Assembly (NCBI RefSeq): GCF_004341245.1
Contig: NZ_SLWY01000015.1
Span: 81,430-145,429, forward strand
Length of the DNA: 64,000 nt
Direction of reading: 5' to 3'
Source of the DNA: Plasticicumulans lactativorans
GTDB taxonomy: Bacteria; Pseudomonadota; Gammaproteobacteria; Competibacterales; Competibacteraceae
Part shown: positions 45,978-56,820 of the stretch, piece by piece
Layout of the letters: each line of letters begins with the position of its first letter
How positions within the stretch are numbered: position 1 is the first letter of the stretch
The notes under the pieces: model-generated
The model's input: the letters and a program-made list of their open reading frames with translations, nothing else
What the model was told of the DNA's origin: nothing
Databases searched by the model: none
Made by a program: the position numbers and the translations under genes

Positions 45978-47135
45978 TCAGGCCGAGACACCAAGCCAAC
46001 AGGCCAAATCATCGACGATGCGTTCAGCGGCGTGCCCGTCCCACAGTGCAGGTGCGCGGCCAACCTTGCCGCCCGTCGTGAGGACGTCGTTGACTGCCTT
46101 GCGGATAGTGTCGGGATCTGCACCAACGAGGGTATTGGTGCCTTGCGATAATGTGATCAGACGTTCGGTATTCTCGCGCAGCGTCAGGCACGGCACGCCA
46201 AGCGCCGTGGTTTCCTCCTGCAGGCCACCGGAATCGGTCAGTACCAGTTTTGCCTCACGCATCAACCCAATCATCTCGAAATAGCCGACGGGGGGAAGCG
46301 CCAGAAGATGGGGATTATCCAAGAAGGCGCCCAAGCCGGCCTCGCGGATTTTGTTCTGCGTACGCGGATGCACCGGAAAAACGATCGGAAGCTCGGCACT
46401 CAGCTCACCAAGCACCGTGAGCAAGCGCGTTAGCGCCTGCACGTCGTCGACGTTCGACGGACGGTGTAATGTAAGCACCGCATAGCCTTGGGAGGCCTGC
46501 AGAAAAATCTCGGGATCGCGCGCTGCGGCCAACGTAGCCTCTGCCGGCACCGCCTGCGCCAAGCTGGCCTGCAAGGTGTCGATCATCACGTTGCCGGCAA
46601 ACACCACACGCTCAGCGGCGATGCCTTCTGCAACGAGATTGTCCAGCGCCTCTGCCTCGGTGGTGTAGAGCCGATCCGAAAGCTGGTCCGTCAAAATGCG
46701 GTTGATTTCCTCTGGCATGCTGCGGTCACGCGAGCGTAGGCCGGCCTCCACATGCACTACCTTCACTCTTCTCTTCGCCGCGACCAAAGCGCAAGCGATC
46801 GTGGAATTGACATCTCCAACCACGAGCACCACCGTAGGCGCTTCCGCATCGATGACCGGTTCGAAGCGTTTCATGATTTCGGCAGTTTGCTGCGCGTGGC
46901 TGCCGGAGCCGACCTCAAGCGAAATGTCCGGCGCAGGAATCCCGAGTTGTTCGAAGAACCGGCCGTTCATCGCCACGTCGTAGTGCTGGCCAGTGTGCAC
47001 GAGCTTGACCGCGAGTTGCGGTGTACGCGTACGGAAGGCCGCCATGATCGGGGCAATCTTCATGAAGTTCGGCCGTGCGCCGACGATGCAAAGAATCTTG
47101 TTGCCAAGGCTTGGCATGGGAGTTGGGTTGCTCAT
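45978..47135 (-). CDS. wecB: UDP-N-acetylglucosamine 2-epimerase (non-hydrolysing)
   Basis: The protein contains [102 protein letters not shown] and [28 protein letters not shown]. All are hallmarks of WecB-family epimerases that interconvert UDP-GlcNAc and UDP-ManNAc. AGGAG lies four bases before the ATG at 47135. A WbpI-type role on UDP-GlcNAc(3NAc)A is an alternative, given the wbpBDE genes elsewhere in the window; sequence alone does not decide this. Confidence 0.93.
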   Translation of the reverse strand: MSNPTPMPSLGNKILCIVGARPNFMKIAPIMAAFRTRTPQLAVKLVHTGQHYDVAMNGRFFEQLGIPAPDISLEVGSGSHAQQTAEIMKRFEPVIDAEAPTVVLVVGDVNSTIACALVAAKRRVKVVHVEAGLRSRDRSMPEEINRILTDQLSDRLYTTEAEALDNLVAEGIAAERVVFAGNVMIDTLQASLAQAVPAEATLAAARDPEIFLQASQGYAVLTLHRPSNVDDVQALTRLLTVLGELSAELPIVFPVHPRTQNKIREAGLGAFLDNPHLLALPPVGYFEMIGLMREAKLVLTDSGGLQEETTALGVPCLTLRENTERLITLSQGTNTLVGADPDTIRKAVNDVLTTGGKVGRAPALWDGHAAERIVDDLACWLGVSA

Positions 47136-47447
47136 GAAGCTCCTAAATCGCGCCGCTAGAGGGCGCTCCAGTCACGGAACCGGCGCGCTACGCGTGATCC
47201 GGGACACCAAGTCTAAGTTGTCTGCCTGCCCGACGAACGCCCAACTGCTATGCCTGAATCGTGCCGCCACTACTCTCTCTTGCGGCCCTTCCGGCGCGAT
47301 CAGGAACTTTCCTGCACGGAGGGAGTGACAAAACCGCTAGCATCGTTCAACCCCCATACCAACACTAGTACCCCATGCATCCTGCAAAGCGCTGATGCAG
47401 GCACTACGAAAACCCGCAAAACATACACCCATTTGGACATAGCAAAC
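47136..47447. other. Intergenic stretch upstream of wecB, no gene recognised
   Basis: The stretch between the wecB start and the dehydrogenase terminator contains no frame with a plausible start and family resemblance. It should hold the promoter for the wecB-epimerase-rfbCD unit, as a terminator precedes it. I did not find a clear promoter consensus. Confidence 0.45.
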
Positions 47448-47475
47448 AGCCGGGGCTCCCGCTAAGGCCCCGGCT
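47448..47475 (-). terminator. Rho-independent terminator after the UDP-sugar dehydrogenase gene
   Basis: On the minus strand a 9-bp stem (AGCCGGGGC / GCCCCGGCT) with a 10-base loop is followed by GTTTGC. It lies about 30 bases after the dehydrogenase stop. The T tract is short, so efficiency may be moderate. Confidence 0.75.
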
Positions 47476-47506
47476 GCAGAAGGACGTCGGACAGGCCGAC
47501 TCGCCG

Positions 47507-48781
47507 TCAAATACGACCGTCAACAGCGGTGCGGGGTAAAATGTACTTGATATCGTACAACACTGCATGAGGCTTGCCGAGCGCACGAATCACCTCTGCC
47601 CCCATTGCGCGAAACTGATCATGCGCAACGGCGAGGATGATGGCATCGTACTGACCGGCGATCAATTCACTGACCGGATGGATGCCATATTCATGCTCAG
47701 CCTCGGCCACTGAAACCCACGGATCGTAGACATCGACGTGTGCGCTGTAGGTCTTCAGTTCCTGAATGATGTCGACGACGCGGGTATTGCGCAGGTCGGG
47801 GCAGTTCTCTTTGAAAGCAAGCCCCATTATTAGAATACGCGCACCGACGACGTGCATGCGCTTCTTAAGCATTAACTTCACTACCTGCTCGGCGACATGC
47901 ACCCCCATGCCGTCGTTGATGCGGCGCCCGGCAAGGATAACCTCCGGGTGATAACCGATTTCCTGTGCCTTATGCGTCAGGTAGTAAGGGTCGACACCGA
48001 TGCAATGACCGCCGACCAACCCTGGGCGGAATGGCAGGAAGTTCCACTTGGTGCCGGCGGCGAGCAGCACCTCTTCGGTATCGATACCGAGTCGCCCGAA
48101 AATCAGGGCAAGTTCGTTGATCAGCGCGATGTTGACATCCCGCTGAGTGTTCTCGATCACTTTGGCGGCCTCGGCCACGCGAATGCTGCTCGCCCGATGC
48201 GTGCCGGCGACGATGATGCTGGCATACAACGCATCCACGAACTCTGCGACTTCAGGGGTAGAGCCCGACGTGACCTTGCGAATCGTGGTGACACGGTGCT
48301 CCTTGTCGCCCGGATTGATGCGCTCGGGGCTGTAGCCAGCATAAAAATCACGATTGAAAACGAGCCCTGACACGCGTTCAAGGATGGGTACACAGACCTC
48401 CTCGGTAGCCCCCGGGTAAACCGTGGATTCGTAGACCACGACATCGCCACGTTTGAGCACGTGGCCGATGGTTTCACTCGCCTTTATCAGCGGGGTGAGA
48501 TCGGGACGCTTGGCACTATCGATCGGTGTCGGTACGGTGACGATATATACATTGCACGGGCGAATATCGTCGATCGAACTGGTGTACTCGAGCTTGACGG
48601 CGCCCGCCAACGCTTCGGATTCGACCTCAAGGGTGCTGTCGCGCCCCTCACGTAATTCGGCGACACGATCGGCCTTGATGTCGAAACCGATGGTCGGATA
48701 GTGACGACCAAACTCCACCGCCAAGGGCAGGCCGACATAGCCCAACCCGATCAGGGCGATGCGCACATTGCTCAGATCCAT
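47507..48781 (-). CDS. tviB: UDP-N-acetyl-hexosamine 6-dehydrogenase, TviB/WbpO type
   Basis: The protein starts [26 protein letters not shown] and has [72 protein letters not shown], the catalytic Cys in [20 protein letters not shown], and [28 protein letters not shown] is typical of the Vi-antigen TviB/WbpO branch that oxidises UDP-GlcNAc or UDP-GalNAc to the uronic acid. It could feed both the epimerases next to it and, in trans, the WbpB-D-E route whose own dehydrogenase is decayed. Confidence 0.92.
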   Translation of the reverse strand: MDLSNVRIALIGLGYVGLPLAVEFGRHYPTIGFDIKADRVAELREGRDSTLEVESEALAGAVKLEYTSSIDDIRPCNVYIVTVPTPIDSAKRPDLTPLIKASETIGHVLKRGDVVVYESTVYPGATEEVCVPILERVSGLVFNRDFYAGYSPERINPGDKEHRVTTIRKVTSGSTPEVAEFVDALYASIIVAGTHRASSIRVAEAAKVIENTQRDVNIALINELALIFGRLGIDTEEVLLAAGTKWNFLPFRPGLVGGHCIGVDPYYLTHKAQEIGYHPEVILAGRRINDGMGVHVAEQVVKLMLKKRMHVVGARILIMGLAFKENCPDLRNTRVVDIIQELKTYSAHVDVYDPWVSVAEAEHEYGIHPVSELIAGQYDAIILAVAHDQFRAMGAEVIRALGKPHAVLYDIKYILPRTAVDGRI

Positions 48782-48850
48782 CCCAGAAACCTCGAATTGA
48801 TGATGCTCAAATCATGCTGCAGCACGATCCGTGCGATGTTCAGCGAGAAG

Positions 48851-50680
<1,830 letters not shown>

Positions 50681-50802
50681 GATCAGGGACTTTCCGTGGT
50701 GGTACCTAGCAAATTGCCGTCCAAGAGTACCGAGTCCGGCCTTACTGCGACAACCAAGTGGTCGGGAGCGCCACGATTGTTGACTGCCCGCAACAACGTC
50801 GA

Positions 50803-52002
50803 TCAGCCGGATACCAAACGACGCGTGTGGGCGGCGATCACCCCCTCCTCGTCGGTCGGCACGACGGCGACCACCACCCGGCTGTCGGCGGTCGAAATCA
50901 GCGCCCGCCCGGCGGCATTCGCCTCGGCATCAAGATCGACGCCGAGCCAGGCCGCGCGACGGCACACCTGCTCGCGCACCGCAGCCGCATGCTCGCCGAT
51001 GCCGCCGGTGAAGACCAGCGCATCGAGTCCGCCGAGCGCGGCGGCGAGCGAGCCGAGTTCGCGCGCGATGCGGTAGCAGAAGTAGTCCACCGCCTGCCGC
51101 GCATCCGGATCGTCGCTGGCCAGCAAGGTGCGCATGTCGTTCGACAGGCCCGACAGCCCCAGCAGCCCCGACTGCTTGTAGAGGAAGTCGGTCAGCTGTT
51201 TCGGCCCCAGCCCGTGGCGCTCGATCAGGTAAAGGAGGACCCCGGGATCGAGCGCACCGGTACGCGTGCCCATCGGCAAGCCTTCGACCGCGGTGAATCC
51301 CATCGTGCTGGCGACGCTGCGCCCCGCTTCGATGGCACACATGCTGGCACCGTTGCCGAGATGCGCGATCACCACCTTGCCGCCCGCGCGCTCCGCGCCG
51401 ATCACCTGCGACAGGTGCCCCGCCACGAACTCGTAGGACAGGCCGTGAAAGCCGTAGCGCTGCACGCCTTCGTCGCGATACGCCTTGGGGATCGCGAACA
51501 GCCGGGCGAGCGCGGGCTGGGTGCAGTGGAAGGCCGTATCGAAGCACGCCACCTGCGGCAGCGCGGCATCCAGTTCGGTGATGGCGTCGATGCCGGCGAG
51601 ATTGTGCGGCTGGTGCAGGGGTGCGAGCGGCACCAGCGCGCCCAGGGCGGTGCGCACCTCGGCATCGACCCGTACCGGCGCAGCGTAGCGGGTACCACCG
51701 TGCACGACCCGATGCCCGACCGCCGTGATCGCCGGAAAATCGGGGCGCTCGCCGAGCCAGCGCAACAGATCGGCGAGGGCGTGCTGATGGGTGTACGGGC
51801 CGTCCGGCACCGTCGGCCGGTAGGCCGCCAGCACGTACCCGTCCGCATCCTTGGCCACGGCATGCGCATCGTGGCTGCCGATGTTCTCGATCAGCCCGTT
51901 CGCCACCTCCCGCGTGTGGTCGTCTTCGATGGCGTACACGCCGAATTTGATGCTCGACGATCCCGCGTTCAGGACCAGCAGGCCATTGCCCTTCGCGCTC
52001 AT
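50803..52002 (-). CDS. ackA: Acetate kinase
   Basis: The protein starts MSAKGNGLLVLNAGSSSIKF-GVY and has GHRVVHGGTRY, CFDTAFHCTQPALARLFAIP, RYGFHGLSYEFVA, VIAHLGNGASMCAIEAGRSV-ASTMGFTAVEGLPMGTRTGA-LDPG and the late VFTGGIGEHAAAVREQV. These cover the ATP, acetate and catalytic Asp/Arg sites of acetokinases. It interconverts acetyl phosphate and acetate with ATP formation. The ATG at 52002 overlaps the stop of the fused MaoC-Pta gene by four bases, so the two are expressed together; the longer open frame upstream is a shadow of that gene. Confidence 0.95.
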   Translation of the reverse strand: MSAKGNGLLVLNAGSSSIKFGVYAIEDDHTREVANGLIENIGSHDAHAVAKDADGYVLAAYRPTVPDGPYTHQHALADLLRWLGERPDFPAITAVGHRVVHGGTRYAAPVRVDAEVRTALGALVPLAPLHQPHNLAGIDAITELDAALPQVACFDTAFHCTQPALARLFAIPKAYRDEGVQRYGFHGLSYEFVAGHLSQVIGAERAGGKVVIAHLGNGASMCAIEAGRSVASTMGFTAVEGLPMGTRTGALDPGVLLYLIERHGLGPKQLTDFLYKQSGLLGLSGLSNDMRTLLASDDPDARQAVDYFCYRIARELGSLAAALGGLDALVFTGGIGEHAAAVREQVCRRAAWLGVDLDAEANAAGRALISTADSRVVVAVVPTDEEGVIAAHTRRLVSG

Positions 52003-53405
52003 CGCTTGCCCCCCCGCAACTGGCGCGCCAGCAGCGCGGCGACCGCGCACGACGCCATGCGCGCGAGGGTACCGTCGGCGCGCGAGGTCAGCACGATCGG
52101 CACGCGCGCCCCGAGCACGACCCCGGCACCCGAGGCCTCGGCCAGGTACTCGAGCTGCTTGGCGATCATGTTGCCGGCCTCGAGATCGGGTGCGACCAGG
52201 ATGTCGGCCTCGCCGCTGACCGTCGAGACGATGCCCTTGGTCTTGGCAGCCGCCTTCGAGATGGCGTTGTCGAACGCGAGCGGGCCATCGAGGACGCCGC
52301 CGGTGATCTGTCCGCGATCGGCCATCTTGCACAGCGCCGCCGCGTCCATCGTGGAAGCGATCTTCGGTGTCACCGTCTCCACGGCCGACAGGATGGCGAC
52401 ATTCGGGCACTTCACGCCGAGCGCCTGCGCGAGCTCGATCGCGTTCTGCACGATGTCGACCTTCACCTCGAGGTCGGGGTAGATGTTGATCGCGGCATCG
52501 GTGATCAGCAGCAGCTTCGGATACGTCGGCACATCCATCACGAACACGTGGCTGATGCGCCGCGCGGTCCGCAGCCCGGTTTCCTTGGCGACCACCGCCC
52601 CCATGAACTCGTCGGTGTGCAGGCTGCCCTTCATCAGCACTTCGGCGCGGCCCTCGCGGACCAGCGCCACGCCGCGCTCGGCCGCAGCGTGGCTGTGCGG
52701 CGCGTCGACGATCTCGAAGCGCCCGATGTCAAGGTCGAACTGCGCCGCGGTCCCCTCGATCCTCGCCTTGGGACCGACCAGCAGGGGCACGATCAACCCC
52801 GCGTCGGCAGCCCGCACGGCGCCTTCCAGCGACACCTGATCGACCGGGTGCACCACGGCGGTGGGCACGGCGCTGCCCTGCGCGGCGGTCTCGACCAGCT
52901 TCTTGTGCCGCGCGCCGTGGGCGCTGAAGTGCACCTCGGGCAGCGTCACCGACGGTCGCCGGATCTTCACCGGCGGCGCCGACACCACCGCCTCGCCGTC
53001 GATCAGGAGCATGCCGTCCTGGTTCTCGCACCGGCACGCCAGCGTCACGGTGCGCCGCTCGCTGTCCTTGCCGGTGACCGTGACCGTGGCGCGCATCACG
53101 TCGCCGACGTAGATCACGCCGTGGAAGCTCAGCGTCTGCGAGCGGTACAGCGTGCCGGCGCCCGGCAGGTGGGTGCCGAGCACCCCCGAAATCAGGCTCG
53201 CGCCCCACATGCTGTGGCCGACGATGCGTTCGAACTTCGCGCCGCGCGCGAATTCCTCGTCGATGTGGGTGGGGTTGAGGTCGCCCGACAGCAGGGCGAA
53301 CAGTTCGATGTCGCGGTGGCTCAGCGTGTGCTCGGCGCTCGCGCTGTCGCCGACTGCGATCTCGTCGAAGGTGCGGTTTTCGAGGAATCTGACGTCGTCA
53401 TTCAT
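51999..53405 (-). CDS. Bifunctional MaoC-type enoyl-CoA hydratase / phosphate acetyl(butyryl)transferase
   Basis: Residues 1 to about 150 form a MaoC-like hot-dog domain: RTFDEIAVGDSASAEHTLSH, SGDLNPTHIDEEFA (hydratase Asp and His), GHSMWGASLISGVLG and RSQTLSFHGVIYVGD. From about 170 to 468 comes a PTA/PTB acyltransferase domain with VHPVDQVSLEGAVRAADAGL, VLMKGSLHTDEFMGAVV, RRISHVFVMDVPTYPKLLLI-TDAAINIYPD and a late DILVAPDLEAGNMIAKQLEY. This fusion is known in proteobacteria and is coupled here with ackA, giving an acyl-CoA to acyl phosphate to carboxylate route. The neighbouring phaC and DUF3141 genes suggest a link to acyl-CoA balance. Length 468 residues. Confidence 0.93.
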   Translation of the reverse strand: MNDDVRFLENRTFDEIAVGDSASAEHTLSHRDIELFALLSGDLNPTHIDEEFARGAKFERIVGHSMWGASLISGVLGTHLPGAGTLYRSQTLSFHGVIYVGDVMRATVTVTGKDSERRTVTLACRCENQDGMLLIDGEAVVSAPPVKIRRPSVTLPEVHFSAHGARHKKLVETAAQGSAVPTAVVHPVDQVSLEGAVRAADAGLIVPLLVGPKARIEGTAAQFDLDIGRFEIVDAPHSHAAAERGVALVREGRAEVLMKGSLHTDEFMGAVVAKETGLRTARRISHVFVMDVPTYPKLLLITDAAINIYPDLEVKVDIVQNAIELAQALGVKCPNVAILSAVETVTPKIASTMDAAALCKMADRGQITGGVLDGPLAFDNAISKAAAKTKGIVSTVSGEADILVAPDLEAGNMIAKQLEYLAEASGAGVVLGARVPIVLTSRADGTLARMASCAVAALLARQLRGGKR

Positions 53406-53443
53406 GGGGAGCGATCCATCGGTGGAGCCTTCGGTCGGGGGCG

Positions 53444-53466
53444 CCGGGCGCCCTGGGGGCGCCCGG
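53444..53466 (-). other. Perfect GC hairpin between fabI and the MaoC-Pta gene
   Basis: A 10-bp perfect stem (CCGGGCGCCC / GGGCGCCCGG) with a 3-base loop starts just after the fabI stop on the minus strand. There is no T tract. It may act as a Rho-assisted terminator, a transcript-stabilising structure or an attenuator before the downstream MaoC-Pta gene. Confidence 0.5.
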
Positions 53467-53474
53467 TACGGGCA

Positions 53475-54248
53475 TCAGCCGCGCACGTGGTAGCCGGCGT
53501 CGACGTAGCCGACGTTGCCGGTGATGTTGTTGCCCGTTTCCGCGATGTAGAACGCCGCGAGGCGGCCGACGTCTTCCGGCGTGGCCAGCCGGCGCAGCGG
53601 CGAGCGCTCGATGGCACCGCCCATCAGTTCGTCGAAGTCCTTGATGCCGCTCGCGGCGCGGGTCAGCATCGGCCCCGGCGAGATGCAGTTGACACGGATG
53701 TTGAGCGGGCCGAGCTCGGCGGCGAGGTAGCGCACCGAGGTTTCCAGCGCGGCCTTCACCGGCCCCATCAGGTCGTAGTGCTCGATCACCTTCTCGGCGC
53801 CGTAATACGACATCGCCAGCAGCGTGCCACCATTCGGCATCAGCGGCTCGGCGAGCTTGGCCATGCGGATGAAGGAGTGGCACGAGACATCCATCGCGAC
53901 GCTGAAGCCCTCGCTGGTGGAATCCACCAGGCGCCCGTGCAGTTCGTTGAGCGGCGAGAACGCGATCGAATGCACGACGAAGTCGATCGTCCCCCAGCAG
54001 GCCTTCATGCGCTCGAACACCGCTTCCAGTTCGCCCGGCTGGCCCACGTCGAGCGGCATGATGATCGGCGCGCCGAGCCCCTCGGCGAGCGGGCGCACGT
54101 ACGGCTCGGCCTTGGCGTTGAGATAGGTGATGGCGAGGTCGCCGCCGAGCTCGCGGATGGCCTTGGCGACGCCGTAGGCGATCGAGCTGTCATTGGCGAT
54201 GCCGACCACGAGGCCGCGCTTGCCGTGCAGACTGAACGGATGGCTCAT
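53475..54248 (-). CDS. fabI: Enoyl-[acyl-carrier-protein] reductase (NADH) FabI
   Basis: The protein starts MSHPFSLHGKRGLVVGIAND-SSIAYGVAKA and includes VHSIAFSP, SYYGAEKVIEHYDLMGPVKA-ALE with the Tyr-x6-Lys catalytic pair, and ISPGPMLTRAASGI. At 257 residues this is FabI, which reduces trans-2-enoyl-ACP in fatty acid synthesis. AGGGAG lies about seven bases before the ATG. The placement with MaoC-Pta, ackA and PHA-related genes is unusual for a core fatty acid enzyme, so it may be a second enoyl reductase; this is inference. Confidence 0.94.
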   Translation of the reverse strand: MSHPFSLHGKRGLVVGIANDSSIAYGVAKAIRELGGDLAITYLNAKAEPYVRPLAEGLGAPIIMPLDVGQPGELEAVFERMKACWGTIDFVVHSIAFSPLNELHGRLVDSTSEGFSVAMDVSCHSFIRMAKLAEPLMPNGGTLLAMSYYGAEKVIEHYDLMGPVKAALETSVRYLAAELGPLNIRVNCISPGPMLTRAASGIKDFDELMGGAIERSPLRRLATPEDVGRLAAFYIAETGNNITGNVGYVDAGYHVRG

Positions 54249-54336
54249 GAGAAACGCTCCCTGAGGGTGAGGGCAAAGGTGAGGGGATGAACGTGGGAAA
54301 CCGCGCGCCGTGGCGGTACGGCGCGCGGGTGATGGT

Positions 54337-56664
54337 TCAGGCCGCCGGGACGACCGGCAGGTCGGCGCTGCTGCCCGCGGACGGCAGACCGAGCACGGCA
54401 CGGACCTCGCGGACCAGCGCCAGCACCGGCGGCGACGCCGGCTCGGCACCGAGCAGCCCGCTGAGCGTCGCGGCCATCGCCTCGCGGTCGCCGGCACCGG
54501 GCAGCAGCTCCGGGAGCGTCGCCAGCGCGCGCTCGGGCGCGTAGGCGACGATCATCGACTGCTCGTGCACCAGCCGCCGGCGCTGCGCGGGATCGAGCGC
54601 GGTCGCCAGCGGCAGCGCACGGACGCCCTCGACGATGCGCTCGATCGCCTCGCGGCCGAACTCGCCACGCGCCTGCGTGTACATGAGCAGGAGGCGCACC
54701 AGCGCCGCCGCCGGTCCGCCGCGCGCGATGTGCTCGTCGACGAAGCGCTCGACCTGGGCATCGAGGGTTTCGATCTGCTTGCCGCTCGCATCCTCGGCCG
54801 GCTCGTTCCACATGCGCCCCGGCAGGCCGAGCGCGTCGAGCCAGCCGTAGAGCGCCCGGAAGCTCAGTTCGGCGGCGCTGTCGCGCAGGTCGCGCCCGAT
54901 GTCGAACCAGGCGGTCAGCGCATCGGCGCAGGCGCGCTCGACGGCCCCCAGCGGGTTGTCGGCGCGCCGCGGCCGGCGCCAGGCCCGCGCCCAGTCGGCC
55001 CACGGCGCCAGCGTCGCCATCCACGGGTTGGCGCTCGACAGGCCGTAGTGCTCCACGCGCAGCGGGTGCAGCAGGCGCGCGAGTTCGGCGCCGCTGCCGG
55101 TCGCACCGGCCCGCACCAGCGGGCTCGCGAGCACGTCGTAGGCGTGCGCGTTGAGCGCCGAGAACTCGCTGACCACGCGGAAGTAGCGCTCTTCCTCGCG
55201 GCTGTCGGTGTCGAGCGCGACGATGTCGGCGATCGAACGTTCGGCGAGCGAGACGTCGTAGACGGGCACGCCGTCGGCGCCGTGCCCGGCCTCGCGCACG
55301 TTCATCTCGTAGAGCCCGGGTGGCAGCATCTCGATGGCGTCGAGCGTCGCGACGATCTCCCTGTATTCCTTACGCGCCACGCCGCCCGACACGAAGATGC
55401 CGAGGTGACCGACCGAGAGGTGGCGCAGGTAGACGATGGTGTGGCCGTAGGCCTTGATCGCGCGGTCCTCGCGATAGACGTCGACGATCCAGTTCAGCGC
55501 CTGCTGCGGCGGCGTGATGTTGTCGCCCTCGGAGCAGAACACCAGGATCGGCGAGCGGATGTTGCGCAGGTCGATGCGGCGTCCGTCCTCGGTGGTGATG
55601 GTGCCCGCCGCGAGGCGGTTGCCGACGAACAGGTTCTCGACGATGCCGCGGATCTCGGTGCCGTTCAGGACCGAATACGCCCCCCACCAGCGCTCGAAGC
55701 CGAGGAAGCGCTGCACGCCGGTATCGACCGTGGCGTAGAGGTCGTAGTACTTCGCCCAGAAGTTGTGCCCCGGGTTGAGGTTGGCGAAGTTCTGCACCAG
55801 CCAGGCGCCGTCGAACTGCCCGGCCCCGAGGTCGGAAACGAGTTGCGCGAGCCACGTGCCGCCGAGCAGCCCGCCGGAATAGCGCATCGGGTTCTTGCCG
55901 TCGACGCCCGCCCAGTACGACAGCGGCGCGCCGTTGATCACGATCGGCCCGGCGAGCTCGGGCTCGACCGCGGCGAGCGCCATCACCGCCCAGCCCGCCT
56001 GGCAGTTGCCGATCACGCAGGGCTTGGGGCTCTGGCGATGCCGCCGCGTCACCTCGCGCAGGAACACCGCCTCGGCGGCGGCGACGTCGCGCAGCGTCTG
56101 GCCCTCGACGGGATCGGCGGAGAACACCACGAAGTAGACCGGGTGCCCGGCGCGCAGCGCCATGCCGACCTGCGAGTCGCTCTTGAAGCCGCCCACGCCG
56201 GCCCCGTGCCCGGCCCGCGGATCGACGATCACGTAGGGGCGGCGCGTCTCGTCGACGCTCACCCCGGCGGGCGGCACGATGCGCGCCAGGGCGTAGTTGA
56301 CCGGATGCGGCAGGGTGCGGCCGTCGAGCACGAGGTCATAGGCGAAGGCGAGCAGCGGCGGCTTGCCGGCGGCCTCGTGATCGAGCCACCGGTCGCCCCG
56401 CACGCGGATCGTGTCCCAGAACAGCGCCTGGCGCTGCACGAAGTCGATCCCGTATTCGATCACGTCGGCCGGGCGCGGCAGCGGCAGCATCTGCGTGCTG
56501 GCACGCAGCCACGCCTCGAACTGTTCGGTCTGCCGCTGCGTGGCACCGCGTCCGAAGCGCTCGACGTGTGCGACGGCCGCGCGGGCCAGCGCAGCGGCCC
56601 ACTCGGCCAGCGCCGTGGAGGAACGGAGGGGATCCGTGGTGACGGATGCGGGCGTCTGGGACAT
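54337..56664 (-). CDS. DUF3141 protein, PHA synthase-like alpha/beta hydrolase (775 aa)
   Basis: The protein has RQALFWDTIRVRGDRWLDHE, FAYDLVLDGRTLPHPVNYAL, YVIVDPRAGHGAGVGGFKSD, CVIGNCQAGWAVMALAAVEP as a nucleophile elbow with Cys (GNCQAG), then ILVFCSEGDNITPPQQALNW and HLSVGHLGIFVSGG with the late His. The pattern is that of DUF3141 proteins, often annotated as poly(3-hydroxyalkanoate) synthetase-like. A Cys-Asp-His triad is plausible. Its substrate is not established. It lies between fabI and phaC on the same strand, which supports a role in acyl-CoA or PHA metabolism. The long opposite-strand frame is a GC-driven shadow. Confidence 0.88.
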   Translation of the reverse strand: MSQTPASVTTDPLRSSTALAEWAAALARAAVAHVERFGRGATQRQTEQFEAWLRASTQMLPLPRPADVIEYGIDFVQRQALFWDTIRVRGDRWLDHEAAGKPPLLAFAYDLVLDGRTLPHPVNYALARIVPPAGVSVDETRRPYVIVDPRAGHGAGVGGFKSDSQVGMALRAGHPVYFVVFSADPVEGQTLRDVAAAEAVFLREVTRRHRQSPKPCVIGNCQAGWAVMALAAVEPELAGPIVINGAPLSYWAGVDGKNPMRYSGGLLGGTWLAQLVSDLGAGQFDGAWLVQNFANLNPGHNFWAKYYDLYATVDTGVQRFLGFERWWGAYSVLNGTEIRGIVENLFVGNRLAAGTITTEDGRRIDLRNIRSPILVFCSEGDNITPPQQALNWIVDVYREDRAIKAYGHTIVYLRHLSVGHLGIFVSGGVARKEYREIVATLDAIEMLPPGLYEMNVREAGHGADGVPVYDVSLAERSIADIVALDTDSREEERYFRVVSEFSALNAHAYDVLASPLVRAGATGSGAELARLLHPLRVEHYGLSSANPWMATLAPWADWARAWRRPRRADNPLGAVERACADALTAWFDIGRDLRDSAAELSFRALYGWLDALGLPGRMWNEPAEDASGKQIETLDAQVERFVDEHIARGGPAAALVRLLLMYTQARGEFGREAIERIVEGVRALPLATALDPAQRRRLVHEQSMIVAYAPERALATLPELLPGAGDREAMAATLSGLLGAEPASPPVLALVREVRAVLGLPSAGSSADLPVVPAA

Positions 56665-56820
56665 CGCGATTACCTTGGTGTGGAAGGCCGATTCACCGGG
56701 AGGCGTGCAAGCGGCCCCGGCAGGCTTCAGGGATGAATTCGAGGCTCTTTAACATGACGGACGAAGTTGCGCACTGCAACAAGGAGACGGCCGGCCCGCG
56801 CCGGAGTTCCCCGCCGCGGT

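Noticed and set aside
43188..47135. Complete dTDP-rhamnose operon
   Set aside because: Only rfbD and rfbC are intact; rfbA is a remnant and rfbB is absent. The NAD-dependent epimerase at 44933-45940 has UDP-uronate epimerase motifs, not RfbB dehydratase ones.
54310..56736. 808-codon plus-strand open frame opposite the DUF3141 gene
   Set aside because: Long antisense frames are common in GC-rich DNA; the minus strand carries recognisable hydrolase motifs and a ribosome binding site, the plus strand none.
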